62,331 bases of DNA from Acetomicrobium sp. UBA3949 (GTDB lineage Bacteria; Synergistota; Synergistia; Synergistales; Acetomicrobiaceae). Both the position numbers and the translations under genes were made by a program. Below, one piece after another: positions 8,506 through 17,365 of the stretch; positions within the stretch are counted from its first letter, which is position 1; each line of letters starts with the position of its first letter. The notes beneath the pieces are model-generated. The model made no database searches and was not told the origin of the DNA. It was given only the letters and a program-made list of their open reading frames with translations. The stretch lies in contig DGDP01000096.1 in NCBI GenBank assembly GCA_002385485.1, forward strand, positions 569 through 62,899, written 5' to 3'.

Positions 8506-9837
8506 TCAAGCGAGTTTTCGCCTGTTTTTCCAAAAAACCCTGATTGGGACTCCTCTAAAATCGCCGACCTTTACAAGTTCGTTTATAACTTTTCGTTCAA
8601 ATGGTTTATCGACCAGGTTTTTATCGTTTACGAAAAAGAGAAAAGACGGCGGTGCCGTTCCAACTTGTGTCACGTAAAATATGTTTAAAAACCTCCCCTT
8701 TCCATCCGAAGGAAGCCTTTGGAAAGATATTATATCTCGAATTATATTATTTAAGTTTGAGGTGGAAATCCTGGTCTGCCAACGAGCGTAAACCTCTCCG
8801 CAGACATTAAAAATTTTAAAAAGATTTCTTTTTGATAGAGCTGATATAGTGACTATAGGGGCGTCATTTACAAAATACAGCTGATCTTTAACATCTTTTA
8901 TGATGTTATCTCCCAGTTTTGGTTGCCCCTCTGGCAACAGATCCCATTTATTGATCGCAACGGCAATCCCTTTGCCCTTTTCCAGGGCGATGCCGGCTAT
9001 ACGCTTATCCTGATCAGTGACTAGTTCCGTTACATCCAAAACGAGCAAAACTACATCGGATCTGTCGATTGCACGTTCCGCCCTAAGGAGAGAATAAAAC
9101 TCTATATCGTCTTTGAGCCTGCTTTTCTTTCGCAATCCTGCGGTATCGATGAGCAGATATTTTTTTCCTTCAAAAGTAATTTCCGTATCAATAGGGTCTC
9201 TTGTAGTTCCTGGTAAATTACTGACAATGGCTCTCTCTTCCCCGATCAGAGAATTGAAGATACTGGATTTTCCAACGTTAGGCCTTCCTACTATTGATAT
9301 TTTTATTGTTTCGCCGTCCTCTTGAAAAGAGTCTTCGCTTTCTATATACACAACAACTTTATCAAGCAAATCCTGTATGTTTCTGTTGTGTTCTGCGCTT
9401 ACTCCAACCACGTCCTCAAAACCCAAGGCGAAAGCTTCGTACAGGAGAGGTTCATGCATGGGTTCGTCTATCTTGTTGACGGCCACAATCACCCTGCGAT
9501 TACTTCGCCGAAGGATCTCGGCTATCCTGAAATCAAGGGGCAATATTCCCTCTCTACCATCGACAACAAATATGATGACGCTGGCTTCTTCTATAGCTCG
9601 GTCTATTTGCTTTCCCACCATATCAAAAAGCGGTTCATCTTCGTTAGGAAACCCTCCCGTATCTACAAGATAAAAACTCTTCCCTGCCCATTCTACTTGG
9701 GCGTAGAGCCTGTCCCTAGTTACACCGGGGATATCGTCAACTATCGCCATACGCTTCTGTATGAGCCTGTTAAAGAGTGTAGATTTGCCTACGTTAGCTC
9801 TTCCGATTATCGCAACTACATTGGCATTCCTGTCCAT
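8506..9837 (-). CDS. der: Ribosome biogenesis GTPase Der (EngA)
   Basis: Tandem GTPase required for 50S subunit assembly. Two G domains are plain: GRANVGKST (residues 12-20), DTGGF and NKID in the first; GRPNVGKSS (near 185), DTAGL and NKWD in the second; a KH-like domain follows at the C-terminus. Length 443 is typical. It is 24 bases downstream of priA and closes the yicC-to-der operon. Confidence 0.97.
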   Translation of the reverse strand: MDRNANVVAIIGRANVGKSTLFNRLIQKRMAIVDDIPGVTRDRLYAQVEWAGKSFYLVDTGGFPNEDEPLFDMVGKQIDRAIEEASVIIFVVDGREGILPLDFRIAEILRRSNRRVIVAVNKIDEPMHEPLLYEAFALGFEDVVGVSAEHNRNIQDLLDKVVVYIESEDSFQEDGETIKISIVGRPNVGKSSIFNSLIGEERAIVSNLPGTTRDPIDTEITFEGKKYLLIDTAGLRKKSRLKDDIEFYSLLRAERAIDRSDVVLLVLDVTELVTDQDKRIAGIALEKGKGIAVAINKWDLLPEGQPKLGDNIIKDVKDQLYFVNDAPIVTISALSKRNLFKIFNVCGEVYARWQTRISTSNLNNIIRDIISFQRLPSDGKGRFLNIFYVTQVGTAPPSFLFFVNDKNLVDKPFERKVINELVKVGDFRGVPIRVFWKNRRKLA

Positions 9838-9861
9838 TTTTACTCACCGCTTTTGCCCTTA

Positions 9862-11661
9862 TTAGTCTCTCCAAATTCTTATCTTTGGGAATCCGATTTT
9901 AGAACGCGAGATATGGAAGTATGGTTCCAACAGCTCTCTAAGAACTCTTACATCTTTCACTTTGACCCATATTATGCCTTTATCAGCTATTGGCTTATAC
10001 ACGGCAAATCCGGATTTGTCAAGTAACAGAAAGATCTCTTCGATTACTTTTACCGGAGCAGATATTTCGATCAACAGGGTGAAGGGGGGAAAATTAAGCT
10101 CGTACCTCTCTTTGAGTTCATCCTCCCAAAAAAAGTTCCACCCATCTTTCAGTCCCCTTTGCCAACCATGATATGGCCTTCTGGACTGAATTATAACTTC
10201 TCTGCTTTTGGGATTAATACCTCTGAAGCGTGATTCCCACATCATGCTGAATGCCATAAATCGAGCGTTATAATTTGGCCGCCACGTTTCGGCATCGGCA
10301 TCGATCCATCCTATTAAACCTACATTGCAATCATCGCAAAGAGAAAGAGCCAACCTAGAGCCAACAACAAGACCGCCTTTTCCTATTTCTTGCAACATTG
10401 CAGTTTTACGTTTTTTTCCGCTTTTCTCCTTGTACCACATGTAAACCGATGTTACGTCCCCAGCCAAAGCTTGAGCTATTCCATGAAGCGCCTCCAGACC
10501 CGGACGTTTACCTGTCAAAAGCCTAGACATGCAGGATGGACATATCGTAGGCATTTCATATCTTTTTCCGCAAAAGGGACATATCACAATATTTTCGCTG
10601 ACTCTGCAAATACTGCCGCAATAGCTACACACAAAGGTCCAACCGCACTCCTCGCAGGATATCTCTCCGGCATAGCCTTTGCGGTCCAAAATCCACATCG
10701 CAACTTCTCCGCGGTTTACGACTTCTAAGGATGATTTTAAAAGAGACGAGCTAATGGGAAGTCCTTGAGAAATCCCCGGAAGAATAATTTTATTCGCAGT
10801 CTTTATATTTACGAAACGAATCTGTTCTTTAACGTTTTTGCTTAATTTTGGCTTTTTTAGTAAATACAATCGGGATGATGGCAGCCTGCCTCCCAAGATT
10901 AGCTTCGCCTTCCACATTTGAGCTCTTTTGGCTGCTACATGGCGTAAGGATATATTAGGATATCGGGCTAAATTGTAGGAAAAGCTGGCCTCTTCCTCCA
11001 CTACAACGAACTTAATTGGGGATAATGGAGCGAAGAGCAACCCCACTGACCCTACCAAGAAAGACACTTCTCCCCGCCTAGCCTTCAGCCACGCTTCAAA
11101 GGCTTTTTTGCCCCCGCTGGATGGCCATAACAGGCCTTGCTTTTTAATGTCTTCCGGAAGGTCATTCCAAAAAGTTCTGGCCACCGATTCCTCAGGAAAG
11201 AAGACGAGACCGCTTTTGCCTTCGCCGATTATTTCCCTGTAGCGTCCATATCTTTCATTATCGTATACCTCGTAAACGCAATGTTCGCTATCGCCGTCTT
11301 TCGGCGGGTTAAAAACAAGGGGAGGAATATTGTTCACTTTACTGCCCTCGATGATGGGAGTAGGGCACATTAATTTTAATATCTCACCTTGGCTGCATAG
11401 ATATTGTCGGGATGTCCACTCGCTTAAGCTCCACAGCTCTTGCCCCAAAAGAGGCACATCGTCCAATATCTCAATTACCTCTTTTACCTCGTAAACAATC
11501 TTATTTTCGATATTTTCTTTTATCGCTGAAAGAAATCCCAATCTCTTGCTGTCTCGCGGACCCATAGGGACCAGAACTCTGCTGCCAATTTTCGCGGGTG
11601 CCGATATTCTGTAAGTTAATGGATGCCACCAAACTCCAGGCACAAGGACATCGGCATACAT
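9862..11661 (-). CDS. priA: PriA-like primosomal protein lacking helicase motifs
   Basis: PriA recognises stalled replication forks and reloads the replisome. This 599-residue protein keeps the N-terminal 3'-end-binding domain (VLVPGVWWHPLTYRI), the GYAGEISCEECGW segment, all eight zinc cysteines in four CxxC pairs (about residues 340-390) and a C-terminal FPPFTLLI motif. The Walker A loop (normally GVTGSGKTE) is absent; its place reads EVYDNERYGR. The DEEH box reads VEEEAS, and motif VI (AGRAGR) is absent. Actinobacterial PriA proteins also lack helicase motifs. The gene follows coaBC by two bases, its usual place. Confidence 0.85.
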   Translation of the reverse strand: MYADVLVPGVWWHPLTYRISAPAKIGSRVLVPMGPRDSKRLGFLSAIKENIENKIVYEVKEVIEILDDVPLLGQELWSLSEWTSRQYLCSQGEILKLMCPTPIIEGSKVNNIPPLVFNPPKDGDSEHCVYEVYDNERYGRYREIIGEGKSGLVFFPEESVARTFWNDLPEDIKKQGLLWPSSGGKKAFEAWLKARRGEVSFLVGSVGLLFAPLSPIKFVVVEEEASFSYNLARYPNISLRHVAAKRAQMWKAKLILGGRLPSSRLYLLKKPKLSKNVKEQIRFVNIKTANKIILPGISQGLPISSSLLKSSLEVVNRGEVAMWILDRKGYAGEISCEECGWTFVCSYCGSICRVSENIVICPFCGKRYEMPTICPSCMSRLLTGKRPGLEALHGIAQALAGDVTSVYMWYKEKSGKKRKTAMLQEIGKGGLVVGSRLALSLCDDCNVGLIGWIDADAETWRPNYNARFMAFSMMWESRFRGINPKSREVIIQSRRPYHGWQRGLKDGWNFFWEDELKERYELNFPPFTLLIEISAPVKVIEEIFLLLDKSGFAVYKPIADKGIIWVKVKDVRVLRELLEPYFHISRSKIGFPKIRIWRD

Positions 11662-11663
11662 TT

Positions 11664-12878
11664 CTATGATAAAAACTCCGCCTCAACGATATCCCATAGG
11701 CCCCATGCAACCTCTTCCTTTGAACCTTCTAGCCTCGAGGTGCGTCCTGTCTTGCATATGACCGTTACGGAATTGGTATCCGATTCGAATCCGCTTCCCC
11801 TGGCCGTGATATCATTGGCGACTATCATGTCCATATTTTTTTTGTTGAGCTTTGAAAGGGCGTTTTCTACTACTTCCGTCGATTCGGCTGCAAATCCAAC
11901 CAGAATTTGCCCTTGTCTCTTTCTTTTTCCCACTTCCGCCGCAATATCGGGGTTTTCTTCTAAGATTACCTCGAGGCGGCCCCTGCCCTCTCGTTTAAGC
12001 TTTTGATCTAAAGTATGAGCAAATCTATAGTCACCTACAGCTGCCGCCTTTACTACTATATCCGCGCCATCACTCTCTTTTAATACGGCATCGTACATCT
12101 CCTGGGCAGTGGTAACGTCTATTGTTCTTACACCAAAAGGAGGCTCGATATATGTAGGGCCTTTTATCAACGTGACATCGGCACCCCTATACCATGCCGT
12201 CCTTGCTACAGCGTAACCCATCTTACCGGAGCTTGGATTGCTGATAAACCTGACGGGGTCCATGAACTCCCTGGTAGGCCCTGAGGTCACAATTATCTTT
12301 TTGCCAATTAAATCTCTCTTAGGGGACAATACCCTCCACAAAATCTCGAGTATGACTTCTTTTTTTGGGAGCCTCCCTTTGCCCTCATATCCACAAGCCA
12401 AGAACCCTTCTTCAGGCGGTATCACGATGTAGCCAAGTTCACCTGACATCTTAACATGACGCTGAGTTGCGGGATGTTCCCACATATGAATGTTCATGGC
12501 AGGAAAAATTACTACCGGTGCTCTCGTTGCAAGCATGGTAGCCCCTAAAAGGGTTTCTGCTTCTCCGAAGGCAGCCCTCCTGATTACATTAGCTGTTGCC
12601 GGCGCAATGACGAAGACTTCCGCCCAATCGGCCAAAGAAATGTGGGGTATTTCCCACCCACGTTGGTCGCTTAAGAAGTCCTCCTCCATCCAGGTTTTTT
12701 TGCCCGTCAATGTGGAGAGGGACAAGGGCGTCACGAAAGAAGACGCAGATCGAGTCATTATTACCTCGATATCGTTATTATACTTCTTTAACGTACTAAC
12801 AACATCGGGGATCTTGTATGCCGATATACCCCCCGAAATACCCAAGAGAACCTTCCTGTTGGTCTTCCATTTGAGCAT
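11664..12878 (-). CDS. coaBC: Bifunctional phosphopantothenoylcysteine decarboxylase / phosphopantothenate-cysteine ligase
   Basis: Catalyses two consecutive steps of coenzyme A synthesis. The N-terminal flavoprotein domain starts VLLGISGGISAYK and has the PAMN substrate motif (FPAMNIHMW); the C-terminal ligase domain begins near SGPTREFMDPVRFI and contains SNPSSGKMGYA. Length 404 is standard. It lies between rpoZ and priA, as in many Gram-positive-type genomes. ATG at 12878 has AAAAGGGG upstream. Confidence 0.96.
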   Translation of the reverse strand: MLKWKTNRKVLLGISGGISAYKIPDVVSTLKKYNNDIEVIMTRSASSFVTPLSLSTLTGKKTWMEEDFLSDQRGWEIPHISLADWAEVFVIAPATANVIRRAAFGEAETLLGATMLATRAPVVIFPAMNIHMWEHPATQRHVKMSGELGYIVIPPEEGFLACGYEGKGRLPKKEVILEILWRVLSPKRDLIGKKIIVTSGPTREFMDPVRFISNPSSGKMGYAVARTAWYRGADVTLIKGPTYIEPPFGVRTIDVTTAQEMYDAVLKESDGADIVVKAAAVGDYRFAHTLDQKLKREGRGRLEVILEENPDIAAEVGKRKRQGQILVGFAAESTEVVENALSKLNKKNMDMIVANDITARGSGFESDTNSVTVICKTGRTSRLEGSKEEVAWGLWDIVEAEFLS

Positions 12879-12890
12879 GATTTTCCCCTT

Positions 12891-13112
12891 TTAAATTATT
12901 TGGTTATTTTTTGTTTTTACGACAAACACGACCTTACCCTCTTTAATTTCTTCTATGGCCGTATTTATTGGCTTATCTCCATCTCCGCCAAAGAGACGCT
13001 TCGAAGCGTCCTCGCTAAGAGCTCTGGCCCTTTTTGCAATCAGCATAGTTAAAACATATTTATTCGGTATATTGTATTTTCTCATGATCTGATTTACATC
13101 GACATATATCAT
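12891..13112 (-). CDS. rpoZ: RNA polymerase omega subunit
   Basis: Small polymerase subunit that helps beta-prime fold and assemble. The 73-residue protein has the omega core: NKYVLTMLIAKRARAL, then the KPINTAIEEI segment. ATG at 13112 overlaps the gmk stop as ATGA. The gmk-rpoZ-coaBC order supports the call. Confidence 0.9.
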   Translation of the reverse strand: MIYVDVNQIMRKYNIPNKYVLTMLIAKRARALSEDASKRLFGGDGDKPINTAIEEIKEGKVVFVVKTKNNQII

Positions 13113-13714
13113 TTCTTACAGCCTCCCTTCCTGTAGTTCATTATTAACCTGACAAGCTCTTCTGCAGCACGATTTACATCATCATTTATTATCGCATGGT
13201 CGTACACGCCTGCCAACTTCATCTCCCTCGCTGCGTTATTTAACCTGGTGCGCAGTGATTCCTCGTTCTCTGTGCCACGGGATATAAGCCTTTCCCTTAA
13301 AACCTCCTCTGACGGGGGCAGTATAAATATCAATACTGCTTCGGGGAATACCTTTTTCACATTTAGAGCTCCCTGGACATCTATCTCGAGGATGACATCT
13401 TTTCCCTCTTCCAGGTTCTTCAAAACCTCTTTTTTAGGAGTTCCGTAGTAATTTCCGTGGACAAGGGCCCATTCCAAAAAATCTCCCGACTTTTTTCTCT
13501 TTTCAAATTCCTCGTCCTCGACGAAATAATAATCTACGCCGTCTTGCTCCCCCTCCCTTGGTTGACGCGTCGTGCACGATATGGAATAGACCAAATCAGA
13601 GAGCCTTTTAAAAAGCTCCCTTCGTATGGTACCTTTTCCTGCCCCGCTGGGCCCGGAAATTACGAAGAGATACCCTTTTTCCCTTTTGTCATTTACATTG
13701 CTATAGTTCGTCAT
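13109..13714 (-). CDS. gmk: Guanylate kinase
   Basis: Phosphorylates GMP to GDP. P-loop ISGPSGAGKGT lies near residue 20; the GMP-binding region is visible in SISCTTRQPREGEQDGVDYYFV and the lid in LRERLISRGTE. I choose ATG at 13714 (201 residues), with GAGGG 11 bases upstream; a TTG three codons earlier is too close to that site. It overlaps remA by 14 bases. Confidence 0.96.
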   Translation of the reverse strand: MTNYSNVNDKREKGYLFVISGPSGAGKGTIRRELFKRLSDLVYSISCTTRQPREGEQDGVDYYFVEDEEFEKRKKSGDFLEWALVHGNYYGTPKKEVLKNLEEGKDVILEIDVQGALNVKKVFPEAVLIFILPPSEEVLRERLISRGTENEESLRTRLNNAAREMKLAGVYDHAIINDDVNRAAEELVRLIMNYRKGGCKK

Positions 13715-13958
13715 TTTGTGCAATTCCCTCGAAACGATGAGCTATTGTCTCGGGCTGTATGGCCGAGAGTATCACATGATTGCTGTCAGTTAATATGACT
13801 GCCCTTGTTTTCCGGCCTTGAGTGGCATCTATGAGCTGTCCCCGTTCCCTTGCCTCGTCTTTGAGCCTTTTAACGGGCGAGGAATCGGGATGAATTATTG
13901 CGATTATCCTGTTAGCTACGACTACGTTTCCAAATCCTATGTGAACTAATTTATACAT
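13701..13958 (-). CDS. remA: RemA/YlzA family regulator (DUF370)
   Basis: In Bacillus the homologue is a DNA-binding activator of biofilm matrix genes. The sequence begins MYKLVHIGFGNVVVANRIIA and has DATQGRKTRAVILTDSNHVILSA in two stretches, both family hallmarks. ATG at 13958 has GAGGG ten bases upstream and gives 85 residues; a TTG at 13979 would add a poorly conserved extension. It lies between yicC and gmk, its usual context. The target genes here are unknown. Confidence 0.9.
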   Translation of the reverse strand: MYKLVHIGFGNVVVANRIIAIIHPDSSPVKRLKDEARERGQLIDATQGRKTRAVILTDSNHVILSAIQPETIAHRFEGIAQNDEL

Positions 13959-13971
13959 GTAAGATCGACCC

Positions 13972-14856
13972 TCATTCAACGTTTTGGATTTGCTCTCTCA
14001 TTTGCTCTAACAAGCACTTGCTTTCAACGACATGCCAGCGAATTCTGGCGTTTTTCACTTTAGAAGCTATTGTATTGATCTCCCTCAACATCTCCTGCAA
14101 CAAAAAGTTAAGTTTTTTGCCCTCCGAAACATTCGATTTAAGCGCTTCGCGAAACTTTTCAATGTGAGAATTGCTTCTCGCGATTTCTTCTTTTATGTCC
14201 CACTTATCTGCTAAGTGTGCTACGGCTTCAAAATGAGATGGGTCGTCCTCTAAGGCAATGTTTGAAACTAATAAATTTATTTTACTCTTTAGTTCCGTAA
14301 GCTCCTCTTCGAATGCAACGTCCCACTCACCAGCTATCTCATTTACCAGCTTTTCATATTTATCAAGAGATTCATTTACAAAAGAGGATATGTGTTCACC
14401 CTCGCTCTTTCTCATTTCGTTCCAATCAGACAAAGCTTTATCCAGCAAGGCTATCGCGTCCTTATTTATTTGTTCATAAAGATCCAACATTCTTCCTTCG
14501 GGTTGTTCTAGGACGCCGGGCAAATCGAGGAGGAGTTCGAGCTGTATTTCTTCCAAGAGCTTTAACTTACCGTGGATTGACATTAATTCCTCGAAATAAT
14601 TCCGGAGAACCTTGCCGTTAATGCTTGCCATTTTCAGTTCTGGGGCAAAGGTTGAATATAGGGTAACGGTAATCTTCCCCCTTACAAAACGATTTTTAAG
14701 TTCCTCTCTTAAAGAGTTCTCCAACATGGAAAGCTCCTTTGGGCAACGAACAATTATATCTTTGTACCTGGAGTTGACGCTATAAACGTCTATACGCAAT
14801 GTACCCCAATCGAAGGTATCATAGGCACTGCCCACCCCTGTCATGCTTATCAGCAA
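13972..14856 (-). CDS. yicC: YicC family protein (endoribonuclease family)
   Basis: The protein starts SMTGVGSA, close to the family N-terminus SMTGFG, and carries VNSRYKDIIVRCP and a C-terminal coiled region (KLNFLLQEMLREINTIASK) typical of YicC. The E. coli homologue is linked to RNA degradation. TTG at 14856 is preferred because GGAGGG lies six bases before it; an ATG at 14871 overlaps that site. It is the first gene of the remA-gmk-rpoZ-coaBC-priA-der operon. Confidence 0.88.
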   Translation of the reverse strand: MLISMTGVGSAYDTFDWGTLRIDVYSVNSRYKDIIVRCPKELSMLENSLREELKNRFVRGKITVTLYSTFAPELKMASINGKVLRNYFEELMSIHGKLKLLEEIQLELLLDLPGVLEQPEGRMLDLYEQINKDAIALLDKALSDWNEMRKSEGEHISSFVNESLDKYEKLVNEIAGEWDVAFEEELTELKSKINLLVSNIALEDDPSHFEAVAHLADKWDIKEEIARSNSHIEKFREALKSNVSEGKKLNFLLQEMLREINTIASKVKNARIRWHVVESKCLLEQMREQIQNVE

Positions 14857-14886
14857 AGAGGCTCCCTCCATTCAATGTGCATTGTC

Positions 14887-14915
14887 ATTATATAAGCATT
14901 TAATTATGCTAACTT
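14887..14915 (-). promoter_or_regulatory. Possible yicC promoter
   Basis: A perfect -10 TATAAT (14887-14892, minus strand) lies about 30 bases before the yicC start; the matching -35 (AAGTTA) is poor. A small inverted repeat AGCAT/ATGCT (14895-14910) covers the hflX stop codon and the spacer, and could be an operator or a weak hairpin. Confidence 0.4.
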
Positions 14916-16049
14916 ATAAGTATCTGTAAACAACTTTACATTGGAATCAATATGAGACAAAGAAGATTCTATTCTTTTTAAAAGCGTCGATATGTTTATA
15001 TTTTTGAGCGCACTTACAGGCACTGCCTCAAATCCCGAAGGCAAGGACAACCGCTCAAGTAATGATTGTAACTGATCTTTTTCTATCATATCAATCTTAT
15101 TCACTACGATGATCCTCGGTATGGAGGCTGCCCCTATTTGTTTTAAGGTCTCCTCTACGACGGTTAAGGATTCCAATGGATCTTTGTCAAGGGGATCTAT
15201 GACGACCAATAGTAAGTTTGCTTCATTTACTTCTTCTAGTGTCGCTCGAAAGGCGGCAACCAACTCTACCGGCAGTTTGCGAATGAAGCCGACAGTATCG
15301 GCAAAAAGGACATGCTTGCCGCCGGGAAGTTTTACTCTCCTTACCTTGGGATCTAAAGTAGCAAAAAGCTTATCTGCGCAGTATATTTCATCGTCGTGAC
15401 TCAATGCTCTAAGAAGGGTGGATTTGCCGCTGTTCGTATAACCTACAATGGCAACTGTAGAAATATTGCTCCTTTTTCGCCGCTTTCTGGAGTTGCACCG
15501 TCTTTTGCGCACCTGTTCGAGCTTGCGCTGAAGCGATACGACTTTCCGTTCCAGCTTACGACGATGTCTTTCGAACTCTGTTTCACCTGGGCCTCTTGTG
15601 CCAATACCTCCCCCTGTTTGAGACATTTGTTTACCCAGACCTTTTAATAGTGGAATTTCATATTTACACATAGCCAGTTCCACTTGAAGTTTGGCCTCAG
15701 CGGAATGCGCTCTTGATTCAAATATTTTCATAATGACAAAGGGCCTGTCCCACACTTCAACGCCCAAGAGAGAGCGCAAGTTGTGCAATTGCGTGGACAA
15801 TAAAGAGTCGTTGCACACAACGATATTAACCCCGAGAAGGTTTATCAACTCCCTTGCTTCTAAAACCTTCCCCTTTCCCAAAAAAGTTGCAGGATCGGGA
15901 GATATCCGCTTTTGATCGATCCTACCCACGACTTTTATGTTTAAATTGGCAAGAAGCAGTGCCAGTTCATCGGCAAGTATATCGGGGTCTTCGTCGCTTC
16001 TTTGTCTATCTAAGCAAAGAAGCAGGGCCTTATTATATCTATTTTCCAA
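14904..16049 (-). CDS. hflX: GTPase HflX
   Basis: Ribosome-associated GTPase that can split stalled ribosomes. It has the glycine-rich HflX motif GIGTRGPGETEFERHRR (near 150), GTPase motifs GYTNSGKST (near 203), LFATLDPKVRR, DTVGFIRKLP and NKID. Length 381 is on the short side but complete. Start is TTG at 16049, overlapping the end of plsC by 11 bases, with GGAGGAG in the plsC coding region upstream. Confidence 0.94.
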   Translation of the reverse strand: MENRYNKALLLCLDRQRSDEDPDILADELALLLANLNIKVVGRIDQKRISPDPATFLGKGKVLEARELINLLGVNIVVCNDSLLSTQLHNLRSLLGVEVWDRPFVIMKIFESRAHSAEAKLQVELAMCKYEIPLLKGLGKQMSQTGGGIGTRGPGETEFERHRRKLERKVVSLQRKLEQVRKRRCNSRKRRKRSNISTVAIVGYTNSGKSTLLRALSHDDEIYCADKLFATLDPKVRRVKLPGGKHVLFADTVGFIRKLPVELVAAFRATLEEVNEANLLLVVIDPLDKDPLESLTVVEETLKQIGAASIPRIIVVNKIDMIEKDQLQSLLERLSLPSGFEAVPVSALKNINISTLLKRIESSLSHIDSNVKLFTDTYKLA

Positions 16050-16683
16050 GTTCGTACATCATCTCCTCCATCTGTTTTTCCAACTGTACGAGCAAATGGA
16101 ATCGTTTCTGCTTGTCCTTCATATCCGTTGGCAAATCCAAGGGGTCGATTAGCTTTCCAAACAGGACCTCTATCTTCTTTGGTTTTGGGAAGGAGGTACC
16201 TCGAGGCATTGCCTCGAATGATCCTTTAACGTATACTGGTAAAATAGGAGCATTTGAGTGTAAGGCCAACATGGCCGCTCCACCCTCAAGGGGTTGAAGC
16301 TTTCCGTCGAATGACCTGCTTCCTTCGGGAAATATCAATACATCTTCTCCGCTGAGCAAAATGTCTAGCATGGTCCTCAATACGACCCCGGCTTTAAGCT
16401 CATCTTGCCTTGAAACGGGAATTGCTCCCAGATGCCTTATGATAAAGCTTAAGAAAGGCACTTTAAACAGCTCTTCCTTTGCCAGGTAACTCAACTTCCT
16501 TGGATAGGCCACACCCACGATTACCGGATCCAAATTGCTATTGTGATTCGAAGCTACGATAACAGCCCTCCCCTCGGGGAGAAGGGGCGCGTTATTGATG
16601 CTGAGTCTATTGTATAAAGCCAAAAACACTCTACACAGACATTTAGAGAAGGCATAAAAAAGGGGGCTGCGTTTAACAGTCAC
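16039..16683 (-). CDS. plsC: 1-acyl-sn-glycerol-3-phosphate acyltransferase
   Basis: Membrane-associated enzyme that makes phosphatidic acid. The acyltransferase motif is NHNSNLDP (HX4D, near residue 46), and FPEGSRSFDG carries the glycerophosphate-binding EGS (near 120). Length 214 is typical for the short PlsC form. GTG at 16683 overlaps cmk by 11 bases. The cmk-plsC pair is common in anaerobes, where the two may be transcribed with ispH and rpsA; those are not here. Confidence 0.92.
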   Translation of the reverse strand: MTVKRSPLFYAFSKCLCRVFLALYNRLSINNAPLLPEGRAVIVASNHNSNLDPVIVGVAYPRKLSYLAKEELFKVPFLSFIIRHLGAIPVSRQDELKAGVVLRTMLDILLSGEDVLIFPEGSRSFDGKLQPLEGGAAMLALHSNAPILPVYVKGSFEAMPRGTSFPKPKKIEVLFGKLIDPLDLPTDMKDKQKRFHLLVQLEKQMEEMMYELGK

Positions 16684-17365
16684 ACTCTTTCACCTTTAAA
16701 ACGCACTCTTTTATCAGTTTTTTAACAGCTTCTACGACCTCTTCCAGTGTCAAGTCGCTTGTATCCAATATTATCGCGTCCTCTGCTGGCAACAGAGGGG
16801 ATAACTTCCTTTTGCTGTCCAACTCGTCCCTTTGAATAATTTGATAATATACATCATCGTAGGATATTTCTACCCCTCGTTCTGCCAGTTCTTTCCATCG
16901 CCTTGCCGCTCGCGTCCTTGCATTGGCCTTCAGGAAGATCTTTAGATCAGCATTGGGGAAGACAACCGTTCCCATATCTCTTCCTTCAGCTATCAAATTC
17001 TGTCTATCCCCTAGCTCCCTTTGAATAGAAAGAAGCCGGCGCCTGACTACCGGCAAGGAAGAATAAAAAGAGACAATTTCATCCACTTTAGGAGAGCGTA
17101 TTTCCCCTGTAACGTCTGCACCGTTCACGAAAATACGCTGTTGATCGTCAATTTGAATTGTCAGTTTCTCGAGCTCCACTTCAATTTTTGCAACATCATT
17201 CGAAGAGATACACTTTTGAGATAAATAAAAAGACACAGCTCTGTATATTGCCCCGGAATCAAGATAGGCGAACCCCAATTCTTCGGCAACCCTTCGAGCG
17301 ACGCTGCTTTTTCCTGAACCCGCAGGACCATCTATGGTTATTATTATCGTTTTACCGCTCTTCAT
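16673..17365 (-). CDS. cmk: Cytidylate kinase
   Basis: Phosphorylates CMP and dCMP. P-loop TIDGPAGSGKSS at residues 9-20, AYLDSGAIYRA for the NMP-binding region, and AEGRDMGTVVFPNADLKI are diagnostic. Length 230. ATG at 17365 overlaps the preceding HDOD gene as ATGA, with GAGGAG upstream. Confidence 0.96.
   Translation of the reverse strand: MKSGKTIIITIDGPAGSGKSSVARRVAEELGFAYLDSGAIYRAVSFYLSQKCISSNDVAKIEVELEKLTIQIDDQQRIFVNGADVTGEIRSPKVDEIVSFYSSLPVVRRRLLSIQRELGDRQNLIAEGRDMGTVVFPNADLKIFLKANARTRAARRWKELAERGVEISYDDVYYQIIQRDELDSKRKLSPLLPAEDAIILDTSDLTLEEVVEAVKKLIKECVLKVKECDC

Noticed and set aside
9322..10026. Plus-strand frame of 234 codons
   Set aside because: Antisense to der and the end of priA, both clearly recognised genes; no family features.
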